DNA of 64,000 nucleotides, from the NCBI RefSeq assembly GCF_014638845.1, contig NZ_BMFP01000001.1:1036681-1100680 (forward strand), read 5' to 3'. Positions 9,497-18,264 of the stretch are shown here, piece by piece; position 1 is the first letter of the stretch; every line of letters begins with the position of its first letter. Source of the DNA: Pontibacter amylolyticus (GTDB lineage Bacteria > Bacteroidota > Bacteroidia > Cytophagales > Hymenobacteraceae). The notes under the pieces were generated by a model, which did no database searches, was not told where the DNA came from, and saw only the letters and a program-made list of their open reading frames with translations. Made by a program: the position numbers and the translations under genes.

Positions 9497-10924
9497 TTAG
9501 CTGTTTGGTGAGTTTACCTGGCGAAGTCCCAGTTCTTTCCCCTTCTTCAGGAGGAAAGCGAAGGCTTCGCCAAACTCGTTTTTAACGGTCCCCTCCAGGA
9601 TCGCCTCCGTCAGAGCCTCTTTCAGTTCTCCTACCGTTTTAGAAGGTTTCAGATCGAAAGTCTCCATAATGATCTCACCCGTGATAACGGGCTGGAAATT
9701 GCGCAGTTTGTCGCTCTCCTCTACCTCTACCAGTCGTTTCTCCACCTTGTCGAAGTTCTGCAGGTAGCGCTTCACCTTGCTGTCATTTTTGGAAGTGATG
9801 TCGGCGCGGCACAGTTTCATCAGCGCCTCAATGTCGTCGCCTGCCTCAAACAGGAGTCTGCGGATGGCCGAGTCGGTCACGGTGTCTTTTACCAGCGCGA
9901 TGGGTCGCAGGTGCAGGCGCACCAGCTTCTGCACAAACTTCATGTGCTCATTCAGCGGTAGCTTCAGGTCCTTGAACAGCTTGGGCACCATGCGGGCGCC
10001 ACGCTCTTCATGACCATGAAAGGTCCAGCCCACTTTTTCGTGGTAGCGCTTAGTGTCGGGCTTGGCGATGTCGTGCAAAATGGCCGACCAGCGCAGCCAC
10101 AGGTCATCTGACACTTCCGCCACATTGTCGAGCACCTGCAGGGTATGGTAGAAGTTGTCCTTGTGTGTGTTGCCTTTCACCGTCTCCACCCCCTGCAGTT
10201 CCGCCATTTTCGGGAAAATCAGCTGCAGCAAGCCGGATGCAAACAGCAGTTTAAAGCCATATGATGGCTTAGGCGAAAGCACAATCTTGTTCAGCTCGTC
10301 GGTAATCCGCTCCTGCGACACGATCTTGATGCGCTCCTTGTTGTCGATGATGGCGTCGAAGGTTTCGGGAGCGATGTCGAAGTTGAGCTGGGAGGCAAAG
10401 CGGATGGCGCGCATCATGCGCAGCGGGTCGTCGGAGAAGGTAATGCCCGGCTCCAGCGGCGTGCGGATGATCTTGCGCTTCATGTCCTTCAGGCCATCGA
10501 AGCGGTCAATCAGCTGCCCGTAGGAGCTCTCGTTCAGGCTTATACCCAGCGCGTTGATCGTGAAGTCGCGGCGTTTCAGGTCATCCTCCAGCGTGCCGGT
10601 CTCCACTTCGGGTTTGCGGGAGTGCTCCACATAAGATTCTTTGCGGGCGCCTACAAATTCCACCTCCCACTCTCCGGAGCGCAGCATGGCCGTCCCAAAA
10701 TTCTTAAAAACCGACACCTTGGGCTTGTGCGGCAGCTTATGCGACACGCGCTCGGCCAACTCGATGCCGTTACCCACACATACCACGTCAATATCTTTGG
10801 AAGGCCTTTTCAGGGCCAGATCACGCACAAAGCCCCCAATCACGTAAGCGTCTACGCCTACTTCCGCAGCCGCAGCGGCCACCGTATCGAATATGGGGTG
10901 CTCTGGTAATTTTATCGTATCCAT
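9497..10924 (-). CDS. cca: CCA tRNA nucleotidyltransferase with HD domain
   Basis: Class II nucleotidyltransferase of the CCA-adding / poly(A) polymerase family, which adds or repairs the 3' CCA of tRNAs. Motifs in order are VIGGFVRD (about 29-36), the catalytic DID (about 43-45), RRDFTINALG (about 137-146), an R-A-I-R-F-A-S-Q-L-N head/neck segment, and a C-terminal HD phosphohydrolase domain (LHDIAKP near 283, then FHGHEE). The 475-residue length fits the HD-containing Bacteroidota form. CCA-adding and A-adding enzymes cannot be told apart by eye. The start codon is abutted by a terminator hairpin (10926-10970), so its own promoter is unclear. Confidence 0.9.
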   Translation of the reverse strand: MDTIKLPEHPIFDTVAAAAAEVGVDAYVIGGFVRDLALKRPSKDIDVVCVGNGIELAERVSHKLPHKPKVSVFKNFGTAMLRSGEWEVEFVGARKESYVEHSRKPEVETGTLEDDLKRRDFTINALGISLNESSYGQLIDRFDGLKDMKRKIIRTPLEPGITFSDDPLRMMRAIRFASQLNFDIAPETFDAIIDNKERIKIVSQERITDELNKIVLSPKPSYGFKLLFASGLLQLIFPKMAELQGVETVKGNTHKDNFYHTLQVLDNVAEVSDDLWLRWSAILHDIAKPDTKRYHEKVGWTFHGHEERGARMVPKLFKDLKLPLNEHMKFVQKLVRLHLRPIALVKDTVTDSAIRRLLFEAGDDIEALMKLCRADITSKNDSKVKRYLQNFDKVEKRLVEVEESDKLRNFQPVITGEIIMETFDLKPSKTVGELKEALTEAILEGTVKNEFGEAFAFLLKKGKELGLRQVNSPNS

Positions 10925-10925
10925 T

Positions 10926-10970
10926 CAAAAAAATCAAAACCTCGGGGAATGCAGAACCGCAGGCCCGAGG
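10926..10970 (-). terminator. Hairpin plus T-run directly upstream of cca
   Basis: Read on the minus strand, stem CCTCGGG (10964-10970) pairs with CCCGAGG (10940-10946) and is followed by a T-rich run that ends at the cca ATG. It can terminate the upstream lipoprotein gene, but it sits where the cca leader should be. Confidence 0.65.
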
Positions 10971-11090
10971 CGCAAAAATAAAGAGATAAATTCAGAGCTT
11001 GTTTAAAAAATAACAACAGTCCATAAAAGTTTAGTACAGAAGCTGTTCGAATCGTGGCAGAATATAAAGACTGTGACCTGTATGCAAATA

Positions 11091-11843
11091 CTACTTTATT
11101 CGCAGTCGTAAATAGGAGAACTCGTCCTTTTTGGGTACTCCTGACAGCATTTCGAACTGCTCCATTGGCAGCATTTTGATAATAATGGATCGAGGTGATT
11201 CCCATACCATTTCAAAAGCTTCCCAATCCTGTTGATTTATCTCGAAGTATTTTTCAATTGCTGCTCTCCCACCTTTCTCAGTCACCTTCCATACCTGAAT
11301 TCCATTTGGAGCGTTGTCCATAATGGTTGCTGTTGACAGATTAGCCAGGAAGCTCAAGTCAGGCGACACGGCAGGTTCAGTCCATGATGTTGCGGCTATC
11401 TCGCCTGTTGTCATGTCTACAAGATAAGTTTCATAGTGCTCGTAGAAGTGTCCCGCAACCAAATATTTGTTCAGCTCCTTATTTTGGCCCAGATACTTGT
11501 ACGCTGCATACGCTGTGTCATCTTTATCCGATAGTGTATCCTTTAGTGCTGCTATGGGCTTCCACTCCCCACTGATCTTAAGGGTGATGACACCATCAAC
11601 TTTGCGGGCGTCACCTCTGTTCATCGCAAAACCAAACGTATGGTTAGCCCAATTGCGAAAGTCCTCTTCCGTGGCCGGCTCCAAGGTATAAAGTGAGGTC
11701 GAATCCTTTTCTAAGGCAACTTCTCCAGAGTTAGCTAATGCTGAATTTTCAGTTTCTGCTCTCTTCAACACTTGTTCACTCGTCCTACCACTACAGCTCA
11801 ACATCAGCAGTACTAGAGTCGGGACAAGCACCTTTTTCATCAA
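11091..11843 (-). CDS. Predicted lipoprotein of unknown function
   Basis: A 250-residue protein with a lipoprotein signal (MMKKVLVPTLVLLMLSC; lipobox L-M-L-S-C, Cys about 17). The mature part is soluble, with no motif I recognise: a Glu/Ser-rich linker, then a mixed alpha/beta domain with several Trp residues and a charged C-terminus. It probably faces the periplasm or outer membrane. It stands alone, about 170 nt upstream of cca and followed by a hairpin. Base composition is somewhat more AT-rich than its neighbours. No function is proposed. Confidence 0.75.
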   Translation of the reverse strand: MMKKVLVPTLVLLMLSCSGRTSEQVLKRAETENSALANSGEVALEKDSTSLYTLEPATEEDFRNWANHTFGFAMNRGDARKVDGVITLKISGEWKPIAALKDTLSDKDDTAYAAYKYLGQNKELNKYLVAGHFYEHYETYLVDMTTGEIAATSWTEPAVSPDLSFLANLSTATIMDNAPNGIQVWKVTEKGGRAAIEKYFEINQQDWEAFEMVWESPRSIIIKMLPMEQFEMLSGVPKKDEFSYLRLRIK

Positions 11844-11928
11844 AAACTGATTTTAAGTAAGTTGTAGTCAAACAGAAGTCTAACATATCCAGCATGGGTA
11901 TACCTGAGACTAAAGCTATACCTATGCC

Positions 11929-12501
11929 CTACTCCCGAATCACGGTCTGTTTCCCCTTTTCATCAATCTTGATAATTCGCGATGGCCGCGACTCCACATC
12001 CTCGTCCTGCCGCCACTGTACGATGTAGTCTACCCGCTCTTTGATCGTGTCAGAGACTTCGGGGAAAGCTTTCGGAGCGACCTCACCGCTCACATTGGCC
12101 GAGGTAGACACCAGCGGGCGGCCGATCTGCTGCATCAACCGGTGGCAAAACTCGTCTTTGGTGACACGCATGCCGATGCTGCCGTCCTCGGCGATCAGCT
12201 CCTGGGGTAGGTTCTGCGCACCCGACAGCACAAAGGTGGTTGGCCGTTCCTGTGACTCAACCAGTTTTTCAAAGTCCTCCGGCACATCGCGCACATAACG
12301 GCGCAGCATTTCCACGTCGCTTACCAGCACAATCATCGACTTGGACTCCTCCCGCTCCTTGATCTTGAAAATCTTCTTGACAGCCTGGGCATTTTCGGCA
12401 TCGCAGCCAATACCCCATACCGTATCGGTCGGGTATAAAATGACGTTGCCGACCAGCAATTCGTCCTCTGCTGCCTGTATTGCTTTGAGTAAGTGATTCA
12501 T
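11929..12501 (-). CDS. tsaC: L-threonylcarbamoyladenylate synthase (Sua5/YciO/YrdC family)
   Basis: Makes threonylcarbamoyl-AMP from threonine, bicarbonate and ATP for the t6A37 tRNA modification. The YrdC-domain hallmarks are present: ILYPTDTVWGIGCDA near 21-34, an I-K-x-R-x-x-x-K-S-M-I-V-L-V segment, G-S-I-G-M-R-V, and STSANVSGE near 132-140. The length of 190 matches the single-domain TsaC form rather than the longer Sua5. A YciO paralogue is the alternative, but K-R-x-K-S and S-T-S-A-N are conserved. It is followed by an unusual long AT-rich hairpin and then mce in the same direction. Confidence 0.85.
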   Translation of the reverse strand: MNHLLKAIQAAEDELLVGNVILYPTDTVWGIGCDAENAQAVKKIFKIKEREESKSMIVLVSDVEMLRRYVRDVPEDFEKLVESQERPTTFVLSGAQNLPQELIAEDGSIGMRVTKDEFCHRLMQQIGRPLVSTSANVSGEVAPKAFPEVSDTIKERVDYIVQWRQDEDVESRPSRIIKIDEKGKQTVIRE

Positions 12502-12512
12502 AGTTTAATTGT

Positions 12513-12597
12513 TAATTGTTGGTTGTTAATTGTTGATTCTCATTACGATTGTTCACCTTGTTGAGAAAAACAATCAGCAATTAACAATCAACAATTT
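12513..12597. repeat. Long AT-rich inverted repeat between tsaC and mce
   Basis: The left arm (12513-12538) and right arm (12572-12597) are about 26 nt each and near-perfect reverse complements (about two mismatches). They are built from the units AATTGTTAATTGTTG and CAACAATTAACAATT. The same units occur once more near 22921-22960. It could be a cruciform or bidirectional terminator-like element, or a remnant of a small repeat family. Confidence 0.7.
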
Positions 12598-12997
12598 ACT
12601 TAATCTCCTGCGTCAGTTCTATCAGCACGCCATTGGCGCTTTTGGGGTGTACGAAGCACACCAGCTTGTTGTCGGCGCCTTTTTTGGGCGATTCGTTCAG
12701 TAATGTGAAGCCTTCGCTTCTTAGTCTTTCCATTTCAACCAGTATATCCTCCACCTCGAAGGCAATGTGGTGTATACCTTCGCCGCGCTTTTCAATGAAT
12801 TTACTGATGGCGCTGTCGGGCGTTGTGCCCTCCAAAAGCTCTATTTTAGTGCCGCCTACCTTGAAGAAAGAGGTGTTTACTGCCTCTGACTCCACAAACT
12901 CTGTTTTATAGGGCTCCACGCCCAGCAGTTTAAAATACAGGGCATTTGCCTCGCTGAAATTTTTAACTGCTATACCTATATGTTCTACGTTTACCAT
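12596..12997 (-). CDS. mce: Methylmalonyl-CoA epimerase
   Basis: A 133-residue glyoxalase/VOC-fold enzyme that interconverts (R)- and (S)-methylmalonyl-CoA in propionate/succinyl-CoA metabolism. The start VNVEHIGIAVKN supplies the first metal His; GEGIHHIAFEVED in the middle and GVLIELTQ at the end supply the other metal and catalytic residues. The length is typical for the family. A TTG two codons upstream is possible, but the ATG at 12997 is chosen. The right arm of a long hairpin overlaps its stop codon. Other VOC enzymes are the alternative, but the spacing of motifs fits epimerase well. Confidence 0.88.
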   Translation of the reverse strand: MVNVEHIGIAVKNFSEANALYFKLLGVEPYKTEFVESEAVNTSFFKVGGTKIELLEGTTPDSAISKFIEKRGEGIHHIAFEVEDILVEMERLRSEGFTLLNESPKKGADNKLVCFVHPKSANGVLIELTQEIK

Positions 12998-13113
12998 TTT
13001 CAATTTGTAATTAGTCTAAGTAAGCTTTTTTTGTTAATTTTGCAGGGATTCAAAACTAATAATTTCTCACAACTGTTAATCAGACAGGACAAAAAGAGAT
13101 AAAATATAGTGAT

Positions 13114-14328
13114 ATGCTAACATTTCCGATATACTTAGACAACAACGCCACTACACCACTTGACCCGCGCGTGTTGGAGGCCATGATGCCATACTTCACT
13201 GGCAAGTTTGGTAACGCCGCTTCCCGTAACCACGCGTTCGGCTGGCATGCCGAAGAGGCTGTTGACTATGCCCGCGAGCAAATCGCATCCCTGATCAACT
13301 GTTCACCAAAGGAAATCATCTTCACATCAGGCGCCACGGAGTCTGACAACCTCGCCATCAAAGGGGTGTTTGAGATGTACGCTTCGAAGGGGAACCACAT
13401 CATCACGGCTACCACCGAGCACAAAGCGGTGCTGGATACCTGCAAGCACATCGAGAAAATCGGTGGCAAGGTAACCTACCTGCCTGTGAACGAAGAAGGC
13501 CTGATTGACCTGCAGCAACTGGAAGAAGCCATTACGGACAAGACCATTCTGATCTCGATCATGTATGGCAACAACGAAGTGGGTGTGATTCAGCCAATCC
13601 GTGAGATCTCTAAAATCGCTAAGAAGCGCGGTGTGCTGTTCTTTACAGACGCGACGCAGGCGGTAGGCAAAATTCCTGTGGACGTAGAGGCTGACGGCAT
13701 CGACCTGATGGCTTTCTCTGGCCACAAGATGTACGGTCCGAAAGGCGTAGGTGCGCTGTATGTGCGCCGCAAGAACCCGCGTGTGAAAGTGACTGCCCAG
13801 ATGGACGGTGGTGGACACGAGCGCGGCATGCGTTCCGGTACGCTGAACGTGCCAGGCATCGTAGGCCTGGGCAAGGCTTGCGAAATTGCCAAGCAGGATA
13901 TGGAAAAAGACACAGCCCGTCTTTCAGCCATGCGCGACAGACTCGAGAAAGAGCTTTTGACAATCGAAGAGTCATATGTAAACGGTTCGCGCGAGCACCG
14001 TCTGCCGCACGTGACCAACATTTCCTTCAAGTATGTAGAGGGCGAAGGTTTGATGATGGGTGTGAAAGACATTGCCGTTTCTTCTGGTTCTGCCTGTACA
14101 TCCGCCTCATTAGAACCTTCTTACGTGTTAAAAGCGTTAGGATTAAGTGACGACCTGGCACACTCTTCGCTGCGTTTCGGTTTGAGCCGTTTCACCACAG
14201 ATGAGGAAATTGACTTCGCCATTGACCATGTGAAAGAGGCTGTTGCCAAACTGCGCGAAATGTCGCCACTGTGGGAGATGTTCAAAGAAGGCATCGACCT
14301 GAACTCAATTGAGTGGGCAGACCACTAA
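13114..14328 (+). CDS. iscS: Cysteine desulfurase IscS
   Basis: PLP enzyme that converts cysteine to alanine and passes the sulfur to the IscU scaffold. Aminotransferase class V motifs are clear: [14 protein letters not shown] at the start, [11 protein letters not shown], the PLP lysine Lys205 in [10 protein letters not shown], and the sulfur-carrying Cys328 in [15 protein letters not shown] with the long IscS-type loop. The 404 residues end in the typical SIEWADH tail that contacts partner proteins. A TAATTTTGC element at 13035-13043 could be its -7 box. It heads a compact iscS-iscU-unknown-iscA cluster; no iscR, hscA, hscB or fdx is adjacent. Confidence 0.95.
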   Translation: MLTFPIYLDNNATTPLDPRVLEAMMPYFTGKFGNAASRNHAFGWHAEEAVDYAREQIASLINCSPKEIIFTSGATESDNLAIKGVFEMYASKGNHIITATTEHKAVLDTCKHIEKIGGKVTYLPVNEEGLIDLQQLEEAITDKTILISIMYGNNEVGVIQPIREISKIAKKRGVLFFTDATQAVGKIPVDVEADGIDLMAFSGHKMYGPKGVGALYVRRKNPRVKVTAQMDGGGHERGMRSGTLNVPGIVGLGKACEIAKQDMEKDTARLSAMRDRLEKELLTIEESYVNGSREHRLPHVTNISFKYVEGEGLMMGVKDIAVSSGSACTSASLEPSYVLKALGLSDDLAHSSLRFGLSRFTTDEEIDFAIDHVKEAVAKLREMSPLWEMFKEGIDLNSIEWADH

Positions 14329-14418
14329 GATTTAATTAATAATGTAAAATGAGTAATGAATAATTGCTCAGCATATATTAATCATTCATCATTAACTAAC
14401 TAGTAATTAAACAAAGCT

Positions 14419-14832
14419 ATGGCTTATTCAGATAAAGTAATCGACCATTATAACAACCCACGCAACGTTGGAACGCTTGACAAGGCGAAGAACAACGTGG
14501 GTACTGGCCTGGTAGGTGCACCTGAGTGCGGTGACGTAATGCGCCTTCAGATCGAAGTAGACGAAAACCAGATCATCACCGACGCAAAGTTCAAGACTTT
14601 CGGTTGTGGTTCTGCTATCGCTTCCTCTTCATTGGCTACCGAGTGGCTAAAAGGCAAGTCTGTTGACGAAGCCCTTTCCATCGACAACATGGACATTGTG
14701 GAAGAACTGGCGTTGCCGCCTGTGAAGATCCACTGCTCTGTACTGGCGGAAGACGCGATCAAGTCTGCCATCAACGACTACAGAGTAAAGAACGGTCTTC
14801 CAGCGCTGGAAATGCCGAAGTCTCACCACTAA
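14419..14832 (+). CDS. iscU: Fe-S cluster assembly scaffold IscU
   Basis: A 137-residue scaffold on which [2Fe-2S] clusters are built. It has the three ligand cysteines, Cys37 (PECGDV, with Asp39), Cys63 (FGCGSAIASSS) and Cys106 (HCSVLAEDAIK). The LPPVK motif recognised by the HscA chaperone is also present just before Cys106, although hscA/hscB are not in this window. It sits 90 nt after iscS, a gap holding an AT-rich imperfect inverted repeat (about 14338-14400), and 15 nt before the next ORF. Confidence 0.96.
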   Translation: MAYSDKVIDHYNNPRNVGTLDKAKNNVGTGLVGAPECGDVMRLQIEVDENQIITDAKFKTFGCGSAIASSSLATEWLKGKSVDEALSIDNMDIVEELALPPVKIHCSVLAEDAIKSAINDYRVKNGLPALEMPKSHH

Positions 14833-14847
14833 GACCTGGACTCACGC

Positions 14848-15255
14848 ATGGAGTCAACGACCGAGGTGCATGTAGAAAGTGCACGTATTCAGAAGCAGAT
14901 TGAAAACCACTTAGGCTTAAGCGGTGACAGTCTGCTTTTCGAATTCAGAAAACTGGATAACAAAGTGCGCCTAGACCTGATTACGGTGAATCCGCGCCAC
15001 CACCAGTCTTTCCTCTTCCACACAGAAGTAGGGTATGACAGAGTGGACACGCTCCGTAAAATGTGGGACTACGTGCAGAGTTACAAAGAGAAAGAGAGCC
15101 CCTACACCGTGCAGTGGATGGCCCGCGGAGAAAAGGAGTTGAACACGTCCTACTTCCGGGCTCGTAATATGTACGAGGCCCTCGACAAATTATACTTTGG
15201 TCGGGACATGAACACAATTACTGTTTTCAGTGTGGTGCTGAATCCGGTATCTTAA
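14848..15255 (+). CDS. Uncharacterised protein inside the isc cluster
   Basis: A 135-residue soluble protein I do not recognise. It has no signal peptide, no membrane helix and no cysteine pattern that would suggest an Fe-S carrier. It is rich in charged and aromatic residues ([26 protein letters not shown] in two overlapping pieces around 50-75, then [18 protein letters not shown]). It lies between iscU and iscA with gaps of 15 and 13 nt, so co-transcription is almost certain and a role in Fe-S assembly is a fair inference from position only. Base composition matches its neighbours, so it appears native. Confidence 0.85.
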   Translation: MESTTEVHVESARIQKQIENHLGLSGDSLLFEFRKLDNKVRLDLITVNPRHHQSFLFHTEVGYDRVDTLRKMWDYVQSYKEKESPYTVQWMARGEKELNTSYFRARNMYEALDKLYFGRDMNTITVFSVVLNPVS

Positions 15256-15268
15256 AGAAAGAATTGTT

Positions 15269-15595
15269 ATGATAACAGTATCAGATAAAGCAAAAGAGAA
15301 AGTATTGAGGCTGAAGCAGGATGCTCAGCTCGACGATACGTTTCGCCTGCGCGCATCTGTAGCCGGAGGCGGTTGTTCCGGGCTTTCCTACAACCTCGAC
15401 TTCGACGACGAGGTGAAGCCGATGGACCAGGAGTTTGAGGACAAAGGCATTAAGGTGGTGGTAGACATGAAGAGCTTCCTATACCTGGCCGGCACCGAGC
15501 TTGATTTTTCGGACGGCTTGAACGGCAAGGGCTTCTACTTCAACAACCCGAACGCCTCCCGTACCTGCGGTTGCGGCGACAGCTTCTCCGTTTAA
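15269..15595 (+). CDS. iscA: IscA/HesB-type iron-sulfur carrier protein
   Basis: A 108-residue A-type carrier that accepts and delivers Fe-S clusters. The three conserved cysteines are Cys36 (GGGCSG) and the C-terminal pair Cys100 and Cys102 (TCGCGDSF). It starts 13 nt after the unknown ORF and ends the isc cluster, followed by a strong terminator. SufA or ErpA would be hard to distinguish by sequence; iscA is used because of the iscS-iscU context. Confidence 0.92.
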   Translation: MITVSDKAKEKVLRLKQDAQLDDTFRLRASVAGGGCSGLSYNLDFDDEVKPMDQEFEDKGIKVVVDMKSFLYLAGTELDFSDGLNGKGFYFNNPNASRTCGCGDSFSV

Positions 15596-15614
15596 AAACA
15601 GCAGCTTATACAGA

Positions 15615-15654
15615 GCAGAAGGGCCAGTTAGAAATAACTGGCCCTTCTGCTTTT
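15615..15654 (+). terminator. Intrinsic terminator of the isc cluster
   Basis: A perfect 16-bp stem starting GCAGAAGGGCC, with a GAAA loop (15631-15634) and a T-run. Immediately after it, TATACCTG-tgg-CAGGTATA (15654-15672) forms a second small hairpin made of the window-wide iterated word. Confidence 0.9.
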
Positions 15655-15711
15655 ATACCTGTGGCAGGTATAGCCATTTCTTTAGATATAGCAATTCTTT
15701 CTCAGGTATAA

Positions 15712-17034
15712 CTACCTCTTCAGGAATCGTAAAGTCTGCCGCTCCCCTGTTTCGTTTGAAAGGACTAAGGTATAGTTGCCATGCCCTAAGCGACTGACAT
15801 CTAGTACATGAGCGTAGCCTTTCAAACTTTGACGCATTACCATACGCCCCATCTTGTCATACACCACTGCATCGTAAGTTAAATGTGCGAGCGGGAGTTC
15901 TACCATGAGCTCCTGTTGCGCGAGCGTCGGATATACAGATGCAGACCTAGCCTGCTGGTTCGAGACAGCCACGACTTGGTAATAGGTATAGGATAGGTCT
16001 TCGTCCACTTGCTTTAGACGATAATAGGATGTGCCTAGCAGTGGCTCCCGATCGGTAAAGGTATAGTGTGTGGTCAGGCTCGTAGTGCCTTGCGCATTTA
16101 CAATACCAATAGTTGTAAAGGTTTTCGCATCAGAACTTCGCTCTACTTCAAAGTGGCGACTGTCCTTCTCGGAAGCTGTTGTCCAGTTCAATTCAATTGC
16201 TTTGCCAATTGTGCGGGCTGTGAATTTGGTAAGCTCGACTGGTAGCGGGATGTAATCAGCTTCAAAATTCCAGTTAACTTTCACGTCGTCAATCGCCAGT
16301 CCATGGTCCTGCTCCAATTCGTCTGGGTCGTACCATCGCAGCATGACATAGTATCCATCAGGTATAGCTTCAGGCAAGGTATATGAGAATTCTTTTCGGT
16401 TTTCGGGTAGGTTCCCGTCAAGAGGCCTCGCTTTTCCACCGACAACCGGGCTAGTAAATTGAAGGGATGGAACTGTGGTCCAGCCTGGTGAACCGAGTTT
16501 TCCTGTCCGATTGAAGGAGGACGGGTACTCAGCAATAGCATAAGTGAACAACAGACGCTGCAAATCTGTATTTATGCTACCGACTCGCCACTGTTCGGCA
16601 GCGAAGGCAATGTCTAGCGCTGTGATAGCTCTGCCTGATGTATTTTGCAGTAAGAGATTATATGTTATTTCGATTCCTGATGCAGTCAATGCTCCAAGTG
16701 CTCTTTCAGTTGTACCAGTATTACCGTAACTATAAAGCCCGCCAGTGTTTGAAGAACCATTATTAACCAAAATAGTATTATTAGTCACAATCTCACTTTT
16801 GGAATTTATCCTATAGACAGTCCAACCATCTGGTATAAACGCATCCTCACCAAGTTGAGCCGTGACTACAGAAGAACTGGTAGTAGTGGGTAAAGAATTA
16901 AAATCCTGAGTATAGGTAGTAACAAACCGACCCATCTCTACTGCCTGTCCATAAACAGGTATGGCAAAACTAACTGTGATCCACAGCACTCCCATCACCG
17001 CAGACTTCACGGCTCGGGCAATAATTGTTTTCAT
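15712..17034 (-). CDS. Secreted protein with T9SS C-terminal sorting domain
   Basis: A 440-residue exported protein, unknown in function. An N-terminal signal peptide (to about residue 30, VYGQ) is followed by a lamin-tail/endonuclease-associated-like region beginning with YTQDFNSLP and containing W-x-V-Y and D-D-V-K-V-N-W. Then comes the linker LPVELTKFTAR that commonly precedes an FN3-like domain with WTTASEKDSRHFEVERS (about 265-345). The last about 80 residues (SVYPTL to RFLKR) look like a type A T9SS sorting domain. It is a likely substrate of the secretion system represented by the PorU2/PorV2-like genes at the left edge, or of the main T9SS. Confidence 0.8.
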   Translation of the reverse strand: MKTIIARAVKSAVMGVLWITVSFAIPVYGQAVEMGRFVTTYTQDFNSLPTTTSSSVVTAQLGEDAFIPDGWTVYRINSKSEIVTNNTILVNNGSSNTGGLYSYGNTGTTERALGALTASGIEITYNLLLQNTSGRAITALDIAFAAEQWRVGSINTDLQRLLFTYAIAEYPSSFNRTGKLGSPGWTTVPSLQFTSPVVGGKARPLDGNLPENRKEFSYTLPEAIPDGYYVMLRWYDPDELEQDHGLAIDDVKVNWNFEADYIPLPVELTKFTARTIGKAIELNWTTASEKDSRHFEVERSSDAKTFTTIGIVNAQGTTSLTTHYTFTDREPLLGTSYYRLKQVDEDLSYTYYQVVAVSNQQARSASVYPTLAQQELMVELPLAHLTYDAVVYDKMGRMVMRQSLKGYAHVLDVSRLGHGNYTLVLSNETGERQTLRFLKR

Positions 17035-17333
17035 GTAATGGCTAAAAGTAAAGTTGTAAATCCCTATAGTAAAACTCCTTTATAAATAAATTTAAACTCT
17101 AACTTTCTGACAATCACATAAGTTCAAAACAGATGCGTTTTTATTAGTCCCTATTTTTTATGTTTAAACACCGAATTATCGCTTTTATCTGACCATCGCA
17201 AACGATGATATTTTACACCGAAATGGATAAACTTAATGACAAGTTATCCTGATCTGAACAAGGTGGGAATGGTAGCGCGGGAGTTTTCAGGTTTATACCA
17301 AAGGCAGGCCACTATCCGAGCAAAATACCAGAG
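17035..17333. other. Intergenic region without a recognised gene
   Basis: About 300 nt between the divergent 5' end of the cargo gene and the 3' end of nuoK. It is AT-rich, with no convincing ORF and no clear terminator. It should hold the promoter of the minus-strand cargo gene, but I cannot pick a matching TTG/TAnnTTTG pair. Confidence 0.5.
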
Positions 17334-17648
17334 CTACACTTCTTTTGATGTAATCTGATTCAGATTAGCCGTTTTGAAATGCTGGTATACCCTGAGCACG
17401 ATAGCTAGTGCCACAGCGGCCTCAGCAGCGGCCACCAGGATAACGAAAAGGGAAAACATTTGCCCTTGTAGCAGTGTGGGATCGTGGCGGCTGAAGGCGA
17501 CGAGATTGAGGCTGGCGGCGTTAAAGATCAACTCTATACCCATCAGCACCACCACGGCATGGCGCTTGGTAATAACAGCCAGAATACCGATCGTGAACAG
17601 GGCAGCGCTCAGCAGCAGAATATGTTCTAAAGGAATCTGAGTAAACAT
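17334..17648 (-). CDS. nuoK: NADH-quinone oxidoreductase subunit K
   Basis: A 104-residue membrane subunit of complex I (MrpC-like) with three transmembrane helices. The glutamates expected for proton transfer are present in MGIELIFNAASLNLVAF (helix 2) and AAAEAAVALAIVL (helix 3). Its start overlaps the nuoJ stop region with no gap. It is the last gene of the block: no nuoL, nuoM or nuoN follows, which is unusual for a nuo operon. Confidence 0.95.
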   Translation of the reverse strand: MFTQIPLEHILLLSAALFTIGILAVITKRHAVVVLMGIELIFNAASLNLVAFSRHDPTLLQGQMFSLFVILVAAAEAAVALAIVLRVYQHFKTANLNQITSKEV

Positions 17649-18160
17649 TATACCTTCTCTTTGTCAGTGGCGATGTAAGCGGCTCCCATTAGTGCAATAA
17701 GCAGTAACAGAGAGGCTATTTCGAAAGGCAGCACAAAGTCAGTCATCAGTTTTATGCCTATCAGGTGCACGGTGCTCTTCTGACCGCCCAGTACATTAGT
17801 ATCAGCCTGCTGTATCCATGGAAGCGAGCTGAAACCTGCCTGCCAGATGGTATAACTCAACCCAATCAGCGTGAGCAGCGATATGCTGATGCCCCACCCT
17901 ACATTCGTATTTTCTGACATCACCGACTTATCGTGCACCCGGCTGCTGAGCATGATACCGAACAGGATCAGCACGAGTACACCGCCTACGTAGACCATCA
18001 GTTGTGTGACGGCTACAAAATCGGCGAAGAGCAGTACGTAAATGGCGGCTATACTTAACAAGGTGAGCAGCAGAGAAAAACCGGCGTACAGCAGGTTCCG
18101 CGTCAGCACCATGTAGGCTCCCGAAAGTACGGCTACCGCTGCGAAGATATAAAAAAGCAT
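17648..18160 (-). CDS. nuoJ: NADH-quinone oxidoreductase subunit J
   Basis: A 170-residue membrane subunit of complex I with about five transmembrane helices. The family segment FVAVTQLMVYVGGVLVLILFGIML, given here in overlapping pieces (FVAVTQLMVYVGG and VLVLILFGIMLSS, about 49-73), contains the pi-bulge helix region. It overlaps nuoK and follows nuoI after 104 nt. Length and topology are normal. Confidence 0.93.
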   Translation of the reverse strand: MLFYIFAAVAVLSGAYMVLTRNLLYAGFSLLLTLLSIAAIYVLLFADFVAVTQLMVYVGGVLVLILFGIMLSSRVHDKSVMSENTNVGWGISISLLTLIGLSYTIWQAGFSSLPWIQQADTNVLGGQKSTVHLIGIKLMTDFVLPFEIASLLLLIALMGAAYIATDKEKV

Positions 18161-18264
18161 TTCCTGAATTCTCGCTTATTAATTAAAGCTAATTCGGTCA
18201 AACATTGACTGTCAACCTGAGACCTATTTAGTAGCCACCAATTTTTAACAATGTAGCAATTTAT

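Noticed and set aside
10912..11205. 97-codon open frame on the minus strand between the lipoprotein and cca
   Set aside because: It overlaps the coding 3' end of the lipoprotein gene and a terminator hairpin, and has unlikely composition; treated as a shadow frame.
14338..14400. Transposon-like inverted repeat between iscS and iscU
   Set aside because: The arms match only loosely and the region is simple AT-rich sequence with no target duplication.
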